Positions 39,848 through 47,765 of a DNA stretch of 64,000 nt are shown piece after piece. Both the position numbers and the translations under genes were made by a program. Numbering within the stretch: position 1 is the first letter of the stretch; each line of letters starts with the position of its first letter. The stretch is from Thiodiazotropha sp040507225 (lineage in GTDB: Bacteria; Pseudomonadota; Gammaproteobacteria; Chromatiales; Chromatiaceae), in the NCBI GenBank assembly GCA_040507225.1, contig JBEVVG010000002.1:310001-374000 (forward strand). Direction: 5' to 3'. The notes under the pieces were generated by a model. It was not told where the DNA came from and did not search any database. It was given only the letters and a program-made list of their open reading frames with translations.

Positions 39848-40639
39848 TCAATCCAGCCAGCGAATCGCACTGGGATGATGCACACTGATGCGCTGGGTGC
39901 GGTTCTGACGGGTGATCCAGCCCCGAACCTCCAGAGCGCGACCCTGCAGTTGCTGTGGGTCCTCGAAGTCAAAGTATCGCCAGGCCTGGCGGTTGATGCG
40001 CAGAGCCAGCCCACCACGCAGATTGAGCCAGATCGAGCGGCGACTCTCGCCCACCCGTACCACCCGGCCTGTCAGATGATAAAAGCCGCTCTCATCCCCA
40101 TTCAGGGACTCTGAGTCCACCGCGGCACGACGCCACACGCCCAGGTGCAGATCGTGGGCCTGGTTCTCGGCGGCGAGATGGCATTCCAGTGAACCCAGGT
40201 TCGGCGGAATGGCAATGCTGTAACCCCATCCCTGGCGTAGCAGCCGGTAGACGACATCCTCGCCATCGCGGCTTCGCAGGTGCGCCAGCAGGCGCCCGTA
40301 GCGATCACGGGGTTCAGACCCCGGGCATACTCTCAAACGCCCGCCACTGGCCTGTACCAGACGATCCAGGGCATCCCGGGCAGCGACGGCGCCGGGTTGA
40401 TCAGGATTGCCCCGATGACCCAGTTCCGGGGTATTGATACCGATCAGACGAATCTTTTCGCCATTCTCGAGCACCAGGGTATCCCCGTCGACGACTCTCT
40501 GAACGCCCTGCAGGGGCTCATCGCAGGGACGGCAGCCCTGCGACGCGGGCAGGGGACCACAAAGAGACAGGAGTGCGCAAAACAAAAAGGCCCCGCAACG
40601 CGAGGCCCCTGTGCGCTGAGCATGTGGAACCCGGACCAC
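39848..40639 (-). CDS. Thermonuclease (SNase) family protein, exported
   Basis: An SNase-fold nuclease of about 263 residues. VVDGDTLVLENGEKIRLIGINTPE contains the catalytic Asp/Arg set, and RDRYGRLLAHL the second Arg. A C-terminal domain of about 80 residues (TGRVVRVGESRRSIWLNL) follows. I place the start at GTG 40639, which gives a signal peptide with Arg residues and FLFCALLSLCGPLPA; the frame opens at 40705. A strong rho-independent terminator for rpmE lies inside this 5' coding part; a TTG at 40585 just after it is an alternative start. Confidence 0.85.
   Translation of the reverse strand: MVRVPHAQRTGASRCGAFLFCALLSLCGPLPASQGCRPCDEPLQGVQRVVDGDTLVLENGEKIRLIGINTPELGHRGNPDQPGAVAARDALDRLVQASGGRLRVCPGSEPRDRYGRLLAHLRSRDGEDVVYRLLRQGWGYSIAIPPNLGSLECHLAAENQAHDLHLGVWRRAAVDSESLNGDESGFYHLTGRVVRVGESRRSIWLNLRGGLALRINRQAWRYFDFEDPQQLQGRALEVRGWITRQNRTQRISVHHPSAIRWLD
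40584..40607 (-). terminator. Rho-independent terminator of rpmE, inside the nuclease frame
   Basis: On the minus strand GGCCTCGC pairs with GCGGGGCC (one G-T pair) around GTT, followed by TTTTTG. It lies about 63 bases after the rpmE stop and within the signal-peptide codons of the downstream nuclease. Confidence 0.85.
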
Positions 40640-40670
40640 CGACCGATGGACGGTGCGCCCGGGAGACGGA

Positions 40671-40874
40671 TCAGCGGTTGTATTTCTTGCGGAACTTGTC
40701 CACACGACCAGCGGTATCCACGATCTTCTGTTTACCGGTGTAGAAAGGATGGCAGGAGGAGCACACCTCGATGTGGACCTCTTCCTGACCCAGGGTGGAA
40801 CGGGTCACGATTTCACTGCCGCAACTGCATACGAATTTGGTTTCCTCGTAACGAGGATGGATGTCCGCTTTCAT
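40671..40874 (-). CDS. rpmE: 50S ribosomal protein L31
   Basis: A 67-residue ribosomal protein from the ATG at 40874 (MKADIHPRYEETKFVCSCG); the frame opens at 40928. It is the zinc-binding form, with Cys pairs CSCG and CSSCHPFYTG, ending in RVDKFRKKYNR. The zinc form often coexists with a Zur-repressed zinc-free copy; none is visible here. Confidence 0.97.
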   Translation of the reverse strand: MKADIHPRYEETKFVCSCGSEIVTRSTLGQEEVHIEVCSSCHPFYTGKQKIVDTAGRVDKFRKKYNR

Positions 40875-41057
40875 GACTGACTCACTTGAGATGTTAACCA
40901 TTGCCTGAGCGCCCCGTTCGCCTGCCATCAGGCAGCGATCCGCACGACATCAGGCCGGATGAGCCTCAGCGTGTAGCGCCGGAAAGGCGCGGAATGATAA
41001 GCGAAGATGCCGGACAAGGCAAGTCTGGCGTGAGATTATCCCAATGACCCCGCTGAT

Positions 41058-41411
41058 TCAGGAGGAACTCTGGGGAAACTCGATGATGTTGGCCTCATTC
41101 TGCCGAGGCGGGCACTCCCCGGCGGAAATCAGACTGATCTGCTGCATGTAGCCCAGCAGGCCCTGGGAACCCAGCAGATTTTCCCACATCAGTCTGGAAA
41201 TGCGAATGCAGGCACTCAGCGGTGTGCGGTTGCGACGCTCCTGGTCGATGCGCCACTGAAGGCGGCGCATCATCTCCTGCCGATCGTCCGGAAGAGTTGC
41301 GATATAGGTGGCGATGGTCTCTTCACGCACCACCTCGAATCGCTCAGGATCATCCTGCGCGAGCCGCAACAGCGCGTCGAAATCGGGACTTTCGTAATCA
41401 AACGGGTTCAT
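41058..41411 (-). CDS. DUF3135 protein
   Basis: A 117-residue protein that fits DUF3135 (FDYESPDFDALLRLAQDDPERFE, MMRRLQWRIDQERRN). The ATG at 41411 has an AGGA ribosome site. The family is widespread in gammaproteobacteria and without known function. Confidence 0.8.
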   Translation of the reverse strand: MNPFDYESPDFDALLRLAQDDPERFEVVREETIATYIATLPDDRQEMMRRLQWRIDQERRNRTPLSACIRISRLMWENLLGSQGLLGYMQQISLISAGECPPRQNEANIIEFPQSSS

Positions 41412-41827
41412 CGAGCGTCCTCGTACCACTTCGATTCAACCTAACACATGGACTGAACAGTGTCACAGATGGAAATTCCCAAAATCGACTTTGGCGCTTT
41501 AAAACGCTTAACTAATTGTTTTAAAACAATGATATAAATACCATATCCGCTTCGCGGTCTTATCCCGGCCAGGCCATATTCGGTTCCGCCAAACGTCTAA
41601 TCCATCGATGCCCCGCACAGACAGCCGCGTGTAACTCACCCAGTCAACCCGTCACTCCATTTGCGTATGAGTCGCAATTAATTCTAAACTTCCGCGCATT
41701 TACCCGGATCCTTGCAACCCGACGCAACGATCAGACCCATCATCATCTGACCCGGCTTCCGACATTCAGCCCCCCTGCGGAGTCGTCAGCCGACTACGGA
41801 CCGCAATTAAATCAAGAGCTTATAGGC
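41412..41827. other. Intergenic region upstream of the H-NS-like gene
   Basis: No gene seen. It includes a perfect 16-base palindrome at 41515-41530 followed by a TATAAAT element, and a second smaller repeat GCG-TTTTAAA-CGC like string just before it. The region is clearly AT-richer than its flanks. Confidence 0.4.
41515..41530. promoter_or_regulatory. Perfect palindrome ATTGTTTTAAAACAAT
   Basis: A 16-base perfect palindrome, five bases before TATAAA (41533-41538), about 300 bases ahead of the H-NS-like gene. It may be an operator or curved binding site; no binder can be named. Confidence 0.4.
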
Positions 41828-42283
41828 ATGCCCAACATCAAGAAAGAGATCGAAACACTAAAGGCAAAACTGGCAAGACTGGAACAGGAACAACAGGAAG
41901 CGGAGCGTGAATCCCAGGCGCTGAGTGATGCCAGTGACCAGTTCGACAAGATTCTCGAGGAACAGGGCATCAGCCTTGAGGCCTTCATAGCCCACGATCT
42001 GAAAAAGTTCAGTCGCATCGTCAACAAGCTTGAGAAAACCGGGCGCGCGAGCCGATCAAAGACCGCCCCCAGGCAGGTGCGCAAGAAAGTGATTCGAAAA
42101 AAACGTGCGGCTCGCAAGACCACGCACAACATCAAGATCCCGGCGGGAACCTACGCCAAGCTACCCAACAACCCAGAGCAGGTCTTCAAGGTCAAAGAGA
42201 AGGGGCCGCGACCGAAAGCCCTCAAGGAGTATGCTGAGCAGGTTGGTCTGGAAAAATTCCTCGAACAGTGCCGGATTGACTAA
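41828..42283 (+). CDS. H-NS/MvaT-like nucleoid protein
   Basis: A 151-residue protein: an N-terminal coiled coil (residues 1-60), a very basic linker (SRSKTAPRQVRKKVIRKKRAARK) and a C-terminal domain with GPRPKALKEYAEQVGLEKFL, which resembles the MvaT-type DNA-binding end more than enteric H-NS. Such proteins oligomerise on AT-rich DNA and silence transcription. Assignment is by layout and local similarity and is only moderately sure. Confidence 0.6.
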   Translation: MPNIKKEIETLKAKLARLEQEQQEAERESQALSDASDQFDKILEEQGISLEAFIAHDLKKFSRIVNKLEKTGRASRSKTAPRQVRKKVIRKKRAARKTTHNIKIPAGTYAKLPNNPEQVFKVKEKGPRPKALKEYAEQVGLEKFLEQCRID

Positions 42284-42334
42284 GGCGTCCCTTTGTCCCG
42301 ACTCCGGGCGCTCCTGGCCCGGGGTAAATCGGAC

Positions 42335-45034
42335 TCAGTGAAGCAGGCCGGATGGCCGATTCCCCACACTCGATCCGACCTGGGTCAGCGGCGAAGGCCG
42401 CACCACCCCGTATCCCTGGACGTAATCGACCCCGATCTCGATCAATTGCTCCAGAATCAGGTCGTTTTCCACATATTCCGCGATGGTCTGCAAGCCCATC
42501 AGGTGACCGATCTGGTTGATCGACTCAACCATTGCCCGATCCACCGGATCGTGCAGGATGTTACGCACGAAGCTGCCATCGATCTTCAGGTAATCCACCG
42601 GCAGACGCTTAAGATAGGCAAATGACGACATGCCGGTGCCGAAATCATCCAGAGCAAAACGGAAACCTCGCCGCTTCAGCAGACTGATGAAACGGGTCGC
42701 CTGGTCCAGGCGGCTGACCACCGCCGTCTCGGTGATCTCGAAGGAGATTTTCTCCGCCGGCAAACCGAACTCCCGCAACTGCTCCAGGATGTATTCATGC
42801 AGGCTGGAGTCACTCAGTGACTGGCCTGACAGGTTGATCGCGCACAATCCCAGTTCCTCGAGCCGGGCCGGATTATGCGCCAGCCACTGGAAGGTGTTGC
42901 GGATCACCCATCGATCCAGGTTGACCATGATATTGTAGCGCTCCGCAGCCGGAATGAAGGCACCGGGCATGATCTGCTTGCCGCGTTCATCACGCATGCG
43001 CAACAACACCTCAATATGTTCATCACCGATGGCGCTGCTGCGCAGGGACATGATGGGCTGCTGCAGCAGGGAGAAACGCTGTTGATCGATGGCGCTCTCG
43101 ATCTTGTTCACCAGTCGCATCTCTCCCTGCTGCCGGTTGATCTCCTCGTCATAGGGTTGATAGACATACACCCGGTTTCGGCCCATGTCCTTGGCCACGT
43201 AGCAGGCCGCATCCGCGGCGCTCAGGGCGCTGTGGGGACTCTCGGTCTTCGGCCCGATCGCGACGATCCCGATGCTCACCCCGGTTGAATAATTACGCCC
43301 CTCCCAGTTGAAGCGATACTCTCTCACCGCACTGCAGATCTGGTTGGCCAGCTTGTTGGCCCGGTTCAGATCGCAATTTTCCAGCAGCAGACCGAACTCG
43401 TCGCCGCCCAGACGCGCCAATACATCCTCGTTGCCGATTGCGAGTCGCAACCGATGTGCCAGTTGACGCAACATCATGTCACCCGCCATGTGCCCGCAGG
43501 TGTCGTTGACCAGCTTGAACTGATCCAGATCCATGTAGAGCAGTACATGCTGGGCCTTGTTCTCCTGACTCTGGTTGAAGGCCTGTCGCAGGCGCTGATC
43601 GAAGGCGTGTCGGTTGAGCAGATGGGTGAGGGAGTCATGGGTCGCCAGGAAGCGCATTTCACGCATCATCGCACGGCTCGAAGTCACATCCCGGAAGACC
43701 GTGACCGAGCCCTTGAAAACCCCCTGTTGCAGAATCGGATAGGTCGAGTATTCCACCGGAAACAGGCTCTCATTCTTGCGCATGAAGGACTCGTCCCGGA
43801 CACTGATCGCACCATCCTGACTGCGCACCATCTGATTGAAGGATTCTCCGGCAGCGGAGGGCATACGCACCCGACGGTGAATCGGTTGCTCGAGCAATTC
43901 CCTGCGACTGTAACCCAGCATCTTCGCCGCCGCCTGATTGACGAAGGTGCAGGCACCCTGTTCGTCCACACCGAAGATGCCTTCACCGGTGGATTCCAGC
44001 AGCAGGGACATCTTCTGATTGACCTCGCTCAACTGGCGTGAAGAGGCCTCGAGAGATTCGATCGCGACCTGATGAGCCTGATTGCGCTCGATACTCTCGA
44101 TTGCAAACGCGAGATTGCTGACCATTCCCTCGAGCAGTTCCTGAATCACCGGCGTGAAATAGCCCGGCTCGTCCGCATACACGGTCAGGGTGGCCACCGC
44201 TTCCCGTTTCACCACGATGGGGAACAGGGCCGCCGAGCGCCCGCCGCTGAGATGCGCCAGCCGATGCCAGGTGGTCTTGCCGGACGCGGCCTCGCTGGCA
44301 TCAACCACCGAGGGACTCTTGCCGTAGACCGCGATGGCCAGGGGCCCCTCGGATTGCGGATCAGTCAGATCCTGGTCGAATCTACAGACCTTGAGATGAG
44401 CGGCATCGATACCGTGACTGGCGATCGGATGCACCACCCGGCCTTGTCCATCCACCGCGCCCACCCAGGCGGCGCGGAATCCCCCGTAGTTCACCGCGAT
44501 TTCGCAGACCCGCTCGAACAGCAGTTGCGGGGAACTGATATGACGCATGGTGACGCCGGTTTGAGAGAGGGCGGTGAACAGAGCCATCTGGTGTTCCAGC
44601 TCTGCCTCACGCTGCAGGGTTGCATGCGCCAGTTGCGAAACTCCCTGGCGGATGAACTCCGGCGTGTTGCGCAATGGCCGCAGATCCAGTTCGAACAACT
44701 CGGTTTCCGCCACCGACAACAAGGCGTCGCGGCTGCGTTGCAGGGGTGACAGCAGGCGCCGATCCATCCAGCGGTAAACCAGCCATAGTGACAGCCCCAG
44801 CCCCAGGCTGAACAGCAGGGTTTTACGCCACAGGCCGGTGCTGCTCCAGGCTGAGAGCTGGTCCACGATACCGCCCGAGAGCGGCCGTTCGCCATGCAAC
44901 GCACCCAGGCTCCCGGCCGGATTGTATTCCACCGGGAAAATCAGTGGTTGACGGATGTCGAGAAAGAGCTGAAGGGTCAGCAGGGAGAAGAAGATCAGCA
45001 GCAGGGCCACAGCGACTCGTGTTTTCAGCGGCAT
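42335..45034 (-). CDS. Membrane GGDEF-EAL signalling protein
   Basis: An 899-residue cyclic-di-GMP enzyme. Two N-terminal membrane spans (about 6-26 and 70-90) flank a short periplasmic loop; a GAF domain (about 160-310), a PAS domain (about 330-450), a GGDEF domain with intact LGGDEF (near 541) and an EAL domain follow. The EAL signature reads EVLLR (near 672); TET, DDFGTG, KIDG and the later Glu are kept, so phosphodiesterase activity is likely. The GGDEF may be a cyclase or a GTP sensor. It lies alone, convergent with the H-NS-like gene. Confidence 0.95.
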   Translation of the reverse strand: MPLKTRVAVALLLIFFSLLTLQLFLDIRQPLIFPVEYNPAGSLGALHGERPLSGGIVDQLSAWSSTGLWRKTLLFSLGLGLSLWLVYRWMDRRLLSPLQRSRDALLSVAETELFELDLRPLRNTPEFIRQGVSQLAHATLQREAELEHQMALFTALSQTGVTMRHISSPQLLFERVCEIAVNYGGFRAAWVGAVDGQGRVVHPIASHGIDAAHLKVCRFDQDLTDPQSEGPLAIAVYGKSPSVVDASEAASGKTTWHRLAHLSGGRSAALFPIVVKREAVATLTVYADEPGYFTPVIQELLEGMVSNLAFAIESIERNQAHQVAIESLEASSRQLSEVNQKMSLLLESTGEGIFGVDEQGACTFVNQAAAKMLGYSRRELLEQPIHRRVRMPSAAGESFNQMVRSQDGAISVRDESFMRKNESLFPVEYSTYPILQQGVFKGSVTVFRDVTSSRAMMREMRFLATHDSLTHLLNRHAFDQRLRQAFNQSQENKAQHVLLYMDLDQFKLVNDTCGHMAGDMMLRQLAHRLRLAIGNEDVLARLGGDEFGLLLENCDLNRANKLANQICSAVREYRFNWEGRNYSTGVSIGIVAIGPKTESPHSALSAADAACYVAKDMGRNRVYVYQPYDEEINRQQGEMRLVNKIESAIDQQRFSLLQQPIMSLRSSAIGDEHIEVLLRMRDERGKQIMPGAFIPAAERYNIMVNLDRWVIRNTFQWLAHNPARLEELGLCAINLSGQSLSDSSLHEYILEQLREFGLPAEKISFEITETAVVSRLDQATRFISLLKRRGFRFALDDFGTGMSSFAYLKRLPVDYLKIDGSFVRNILHDPVDRAMVESINQIGHLMGLQTIAEYVENDLILEQLIEIGVDYVQGYGVVRPSPLTQVGSSVGNRPSGLLH

Positions 45035-45287
45035 TGTTCATCCGCGGCGCATAGGCCGTCGGCGCTCCCCATGGATCGACAATGACTGGAATCCAATCAC
45101 CGGCCCGCACCATGCAAGGGCCTGTGATTCTGCGCGAAGTCCGTTACCGGTACTTCGCCTCGCTCCCTGCCGACAGCTCGCGTATCCAGGTTAGACGAGA
45201 GGTTTGAACAACTCCTGCTTCAAACCATCCTGATGTAAGGATAGTCTCATAAATTTAATATCTTAGAGTCATTAGGTCAAATATACT
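45035..45287. other. Intergenic stretch between hemW and the GGDEF-EAL gene
   Basis: A 253-base gap with no gene; the last 80 bases are AT-rich (around 45235-45285). No terminator hairpin with T-run was found after hemW. Confidence 0.3.
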
Positions 45288-46439
45288 TTAAGAATTGCCA
45301 TTAACCTCAAAGATCATCAGTAAATCGTTAAGAAAGCGCTGCCCGAGACTGCTCGCACACAGCCGCTCCGGATCCGCTTGCAGCAGGCCCCTGTCGATCG
45401 CCTCCCTGATCGGCCGTTCCAGGCGCTGAACCGGCAACCCGGTACGCGCCTCGAACAGGTCAAGCTCGACCCCCTGTTTCAATCTCAAGGCATTCATGCA
45501 GAACTCAATGACCCGGTCCTCCTGGGTCAACTCCCGCCGCCCCTGCACCCGGGTACGATCAGCGCCTTGCAGATAGGCCTGCGGATGCCGCTGTTTCCAG
45601 ATGCGTTCGATCCGTCCGTCCGTATCACTGAGCTTGCCATGCGCACCGGCACCGATGCCCAGGTAGTCACCAAAACGCCAGTAATTGAGATTGTGGCGAC
45701 ACTCGGCATCCGCCCGTGAAAAGGCGGAAATCTCGTACTGCGTGAATCCTGACCGAGCCAGCATTTCATGTCCCTGCTCCTGTATCTCCCAGATCAGGTC
45801 CTCGTCGGGCAAGCGGGGCGGATTGTGATGAAAAGCGGTATTCGGTTCCAGGGTCAGCTGGTAGTAGGAGATATGCTCCACATCCAGTTCCAGCGCGGTT
45901 TGCAGGTCCTCGCGGGCCAGTGCCAGGTCCTGGTTCGGCAGGCCGAACATGAGATCCAGGTTGATCCGGGTAAAACCCGCGCGGATGGCCAGATTCACCG
46001 CGTCCAGGGCTTCCCGGACATCGTGGATGCGACCCAGCGCACGCAGACTATTCCCATCGAGGCTTTGAATACCCAGGGAGAGCCGATTCACACCGGCCCG
46101 CCGGTAACCGGCCAGGTCTCCGATCTCCACGGCCCCGGGATTCGCCTCCAGGGTGACCTCGAGGCCGGGTTCACAGTTCATCTCGTCTCGCACACCCTGC
46201 AGCAGCGCGCCGATGGCTCGGGCCGAAAACAGACTGGGGGTGCCACCGCCGATGAAGACACTGGTCAGGCGACGCTCCGCTACGCCACGCAGATCCGATC
46301 TCAAATCCGCCAGCAGGGCATCGATATAGGCGGATTCGGGCAGCGTCTCAGGCCGCGCGTGGGAGTTGAAATCACAGTAGGGGCATTTGCGAACACACCA
46401 GGGCAGATGCACATAGAGGGCCAGGGGAGGGGGGATCAT
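45288..46439 (-). CDS. hemW: HemW-like radical SAM haem chaperone
   Basis: A 383-residue protein. The radical SAM motif CVRKCPYCDFNSH, the YIDALLADL segment and FIGGGTPSLF are characteristic of HemW/HemN relatives; HNLNYWRFGDYLGIGAGAHG is the C-terminal HemW signature. HemW inserts haem into target proteins; it lacks the extra N-terminal residues of true coproporphyrinogen dehydrogenase HemN. It is followed upstream by a repeat element. Confidence 0.93.
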   Translation of the reverse strand: MIPPPLALYVHLPWCVRKCPYCDFNSHARPETLPESAYIDALLADLRSDLRGVAERRLTSVFIGGGTPSLFSARAIGALLQGVRDEMNCEPGLEVTLEANPGAVEIGDLAGYRRAGVNRLSLGIQSLDGNSLRALGRIHDVREALDAVNLAIRAGFTRINLDLMFGLPNQDLALAREDLQTALELDVEHISYYQLTLEPNTAFHHNPPRLPDEDLIWEIQEQGHEMLARSGFTQYEISAFSRADAECRHNLNYWRFGDYLGIGAGAHGKLSDTDGRIERIWKQRHPQAYLQGADRTRVQGRRELTQEDRVIEFCMNALRLKQGVELDLFEARTGLPVQRLERPIREAIDRGLLQADPERLCASSLGQRFLNDLLMIFEVNGNS

Positions 46440-46451
46440 CTATATTGGTTT

Positions 46452-46604
46452 GTTTTGAGTTTTTAGTTTTGAGTGACTGAGTTGTTCATTCACACCCGAA
46501 CCTGATCCATGCATCCCCTCTCCCCTTGTGGGAGAGGGGTAGTTTATATATCCGTGAGCACTGCGAACTCATCCACTCAAAACCAACAACTTAAAACTCA
46601 AAAC
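46452..46604. repeat. Inverted-repeat element between dctP-type gene and hemW
   Basis: Left arm 46452-46486 (TTTTGAGT occurring twice, then GACTGAGTT) is an imperfect reverse complement of right arm 46565-46604 (AACTCATCCACTCAAAAC and TTAAAACTCAAAACTC). Inside lies a perfect hairpin CCCCTCTCCC-CTTGT-GGGAGAGGGG at 46515-46539, a repeat type common in proteobacterial genomes. It has no coding capacity; it may be a composite REP/MITE element. Confidence 0.65.
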
Positions 46605-46609
46605 TCCGC

Positions 46610-47695
46610 TTAGACCTTGTCCCGCGCCTGCAGGTAGGCCAGTTCGGAAATCGCCCCCCACTCCCGGGAGCCCTTGAGGAACGCCGTGTAGGAGTCATAC
46701 ACCTTCTTCGCGAAGGCATCCTTGCCGGCCAGCTCTTCAACCACTTCACGGGAGTACTTGCGGAGGATCTCCAGTACGTCGTTCGGGTAGGGACGGATAT
46801 CCACTTTGTGCTTCTCAACCAGGGTCTGCAGCGCCGCCGGATTGCGCGCAGTGTACTCCGCCAGCATCTCCTGATTGGCCACCTTACAGGCATTCAGCAC
46901 GATCGACTGCAGATCCTTGGGCAGCGAATCAAAAGCCTGCTCGTTGATGATCGCCTCCAGGGTGGTGCCCGGTTCGTGAAAACCCGGGTAGTAGTAATAC
47001 TTGGCTGCCTTGAACAGGCCGAAGGCCAGGTCGTTGTAGGGGTTGACCCACTCGGTGGCGTCGATGGCGCCGGACTGCAGAGAGGTGAACAGCTCCCCAC
47101 CTGGGAGATTGACCGGAGTCCCGCCGGCCCGCTTGAGCACCTCGCCGCCCAGCCCCGGGATGCGCATCTTCAAACCCTTCAGATCATCGACGCTGTTGAT
47201 CTCCTTGTTGAACCAGCCACCCATCTGCATGCCGGTGTTGCCGCCCGGCGCGGGAATCAGGCCAAAGGGTTTGTAGAGCTCACGCCACATCTCCAAACCA
47301 CCGCCATAGTAGAGCCAGCCGTTCATCTCCTGGGCCGTCATGCCGAACGGCACGGTCGAAAAGAACTGGGCCGTTTCACTCTTGCCTTTCCAGTAGTAGG
47401 CTGCCCCATGCCCCATCTCGGCGGTGCCTCGAGAGACCGCATCGAACACTTCGAACGCAGGCACCAGCTCCTTGGCACCATAGACCTTGACGTGCATCCG
47501 CCCGCCGCTCATGTCATTGATCGCCTCGGCAAGCTTGTTCGCTCCGGTACCCAGGCCGGGGAAATTTTTCGGCCAGGTGGTGACCATCTTCCACTTGATC
47601 TCGGCCTTGGCCTCAGCGGCCGAAGCCAGTGACAGTCCTACCCCTGTTGCCAGCGCACCGGCGCCGACCTTTGTAATAAAATCACGACGTTTCAT
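46610..47695 (-). CDS. TRAP transporter solute-binding protein (DctP/TakP-like)
   Basis: A 361-residue periplasmic protein with a Tat-like signal (MKRRDFITKVGAGALATG). The DctP fold is seen as WKMVTTWPKNFPGLG, YYWKGKSETAQFFSTVPFG and LKGLKMRIPGLGGEV; FNKEINSVDDLKGLKMR carries the Arg that binds a carboxylate ligand. It most resembles 2-oxo-acid binding TakP-type proteins. The DctQ and DctM membrane subunits are not adjacent. Confidence 0.92.
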   Translation of the reverse strand: MKRRDFITKVGAGALATGVGLSLASAAEAKAEIKWKMVTTWPKNFPGLGTGANKLAEAINDMSGGRMHVKVYGAKELVPAFEVFDAVSRGTAEMGHGAAYYWKGKSETAQFFSTVPFGMTAQEMNGWLYYGGGLEMWRELYKPFGLIPAPGGNTGMQMGGWFNKEINSVDDLKGLKMRIPGLGGEVLKRAGGTPVNLPGGELFTSLQSGAIDATEWVNPYNDLAFGLFKAAKYYYYPGFHEPGTTLEAIINEQAFDSLPKDLQSIVLNACKVANQEMLAEYTARNPAALQTLVEKHKVDIRPYPNDVLEILRKYSREVVEELAGKDAFAKKVYDSYTAFLKGSREWGAISELAYLQARDKV

Positions 47696-47765
47696 GTAAA
47701 TCCTCCGATATGTTTTCTCATTCTTCGTCAGGCAGGATGTGGCGGATGATGAGCGGTGTGCACGC

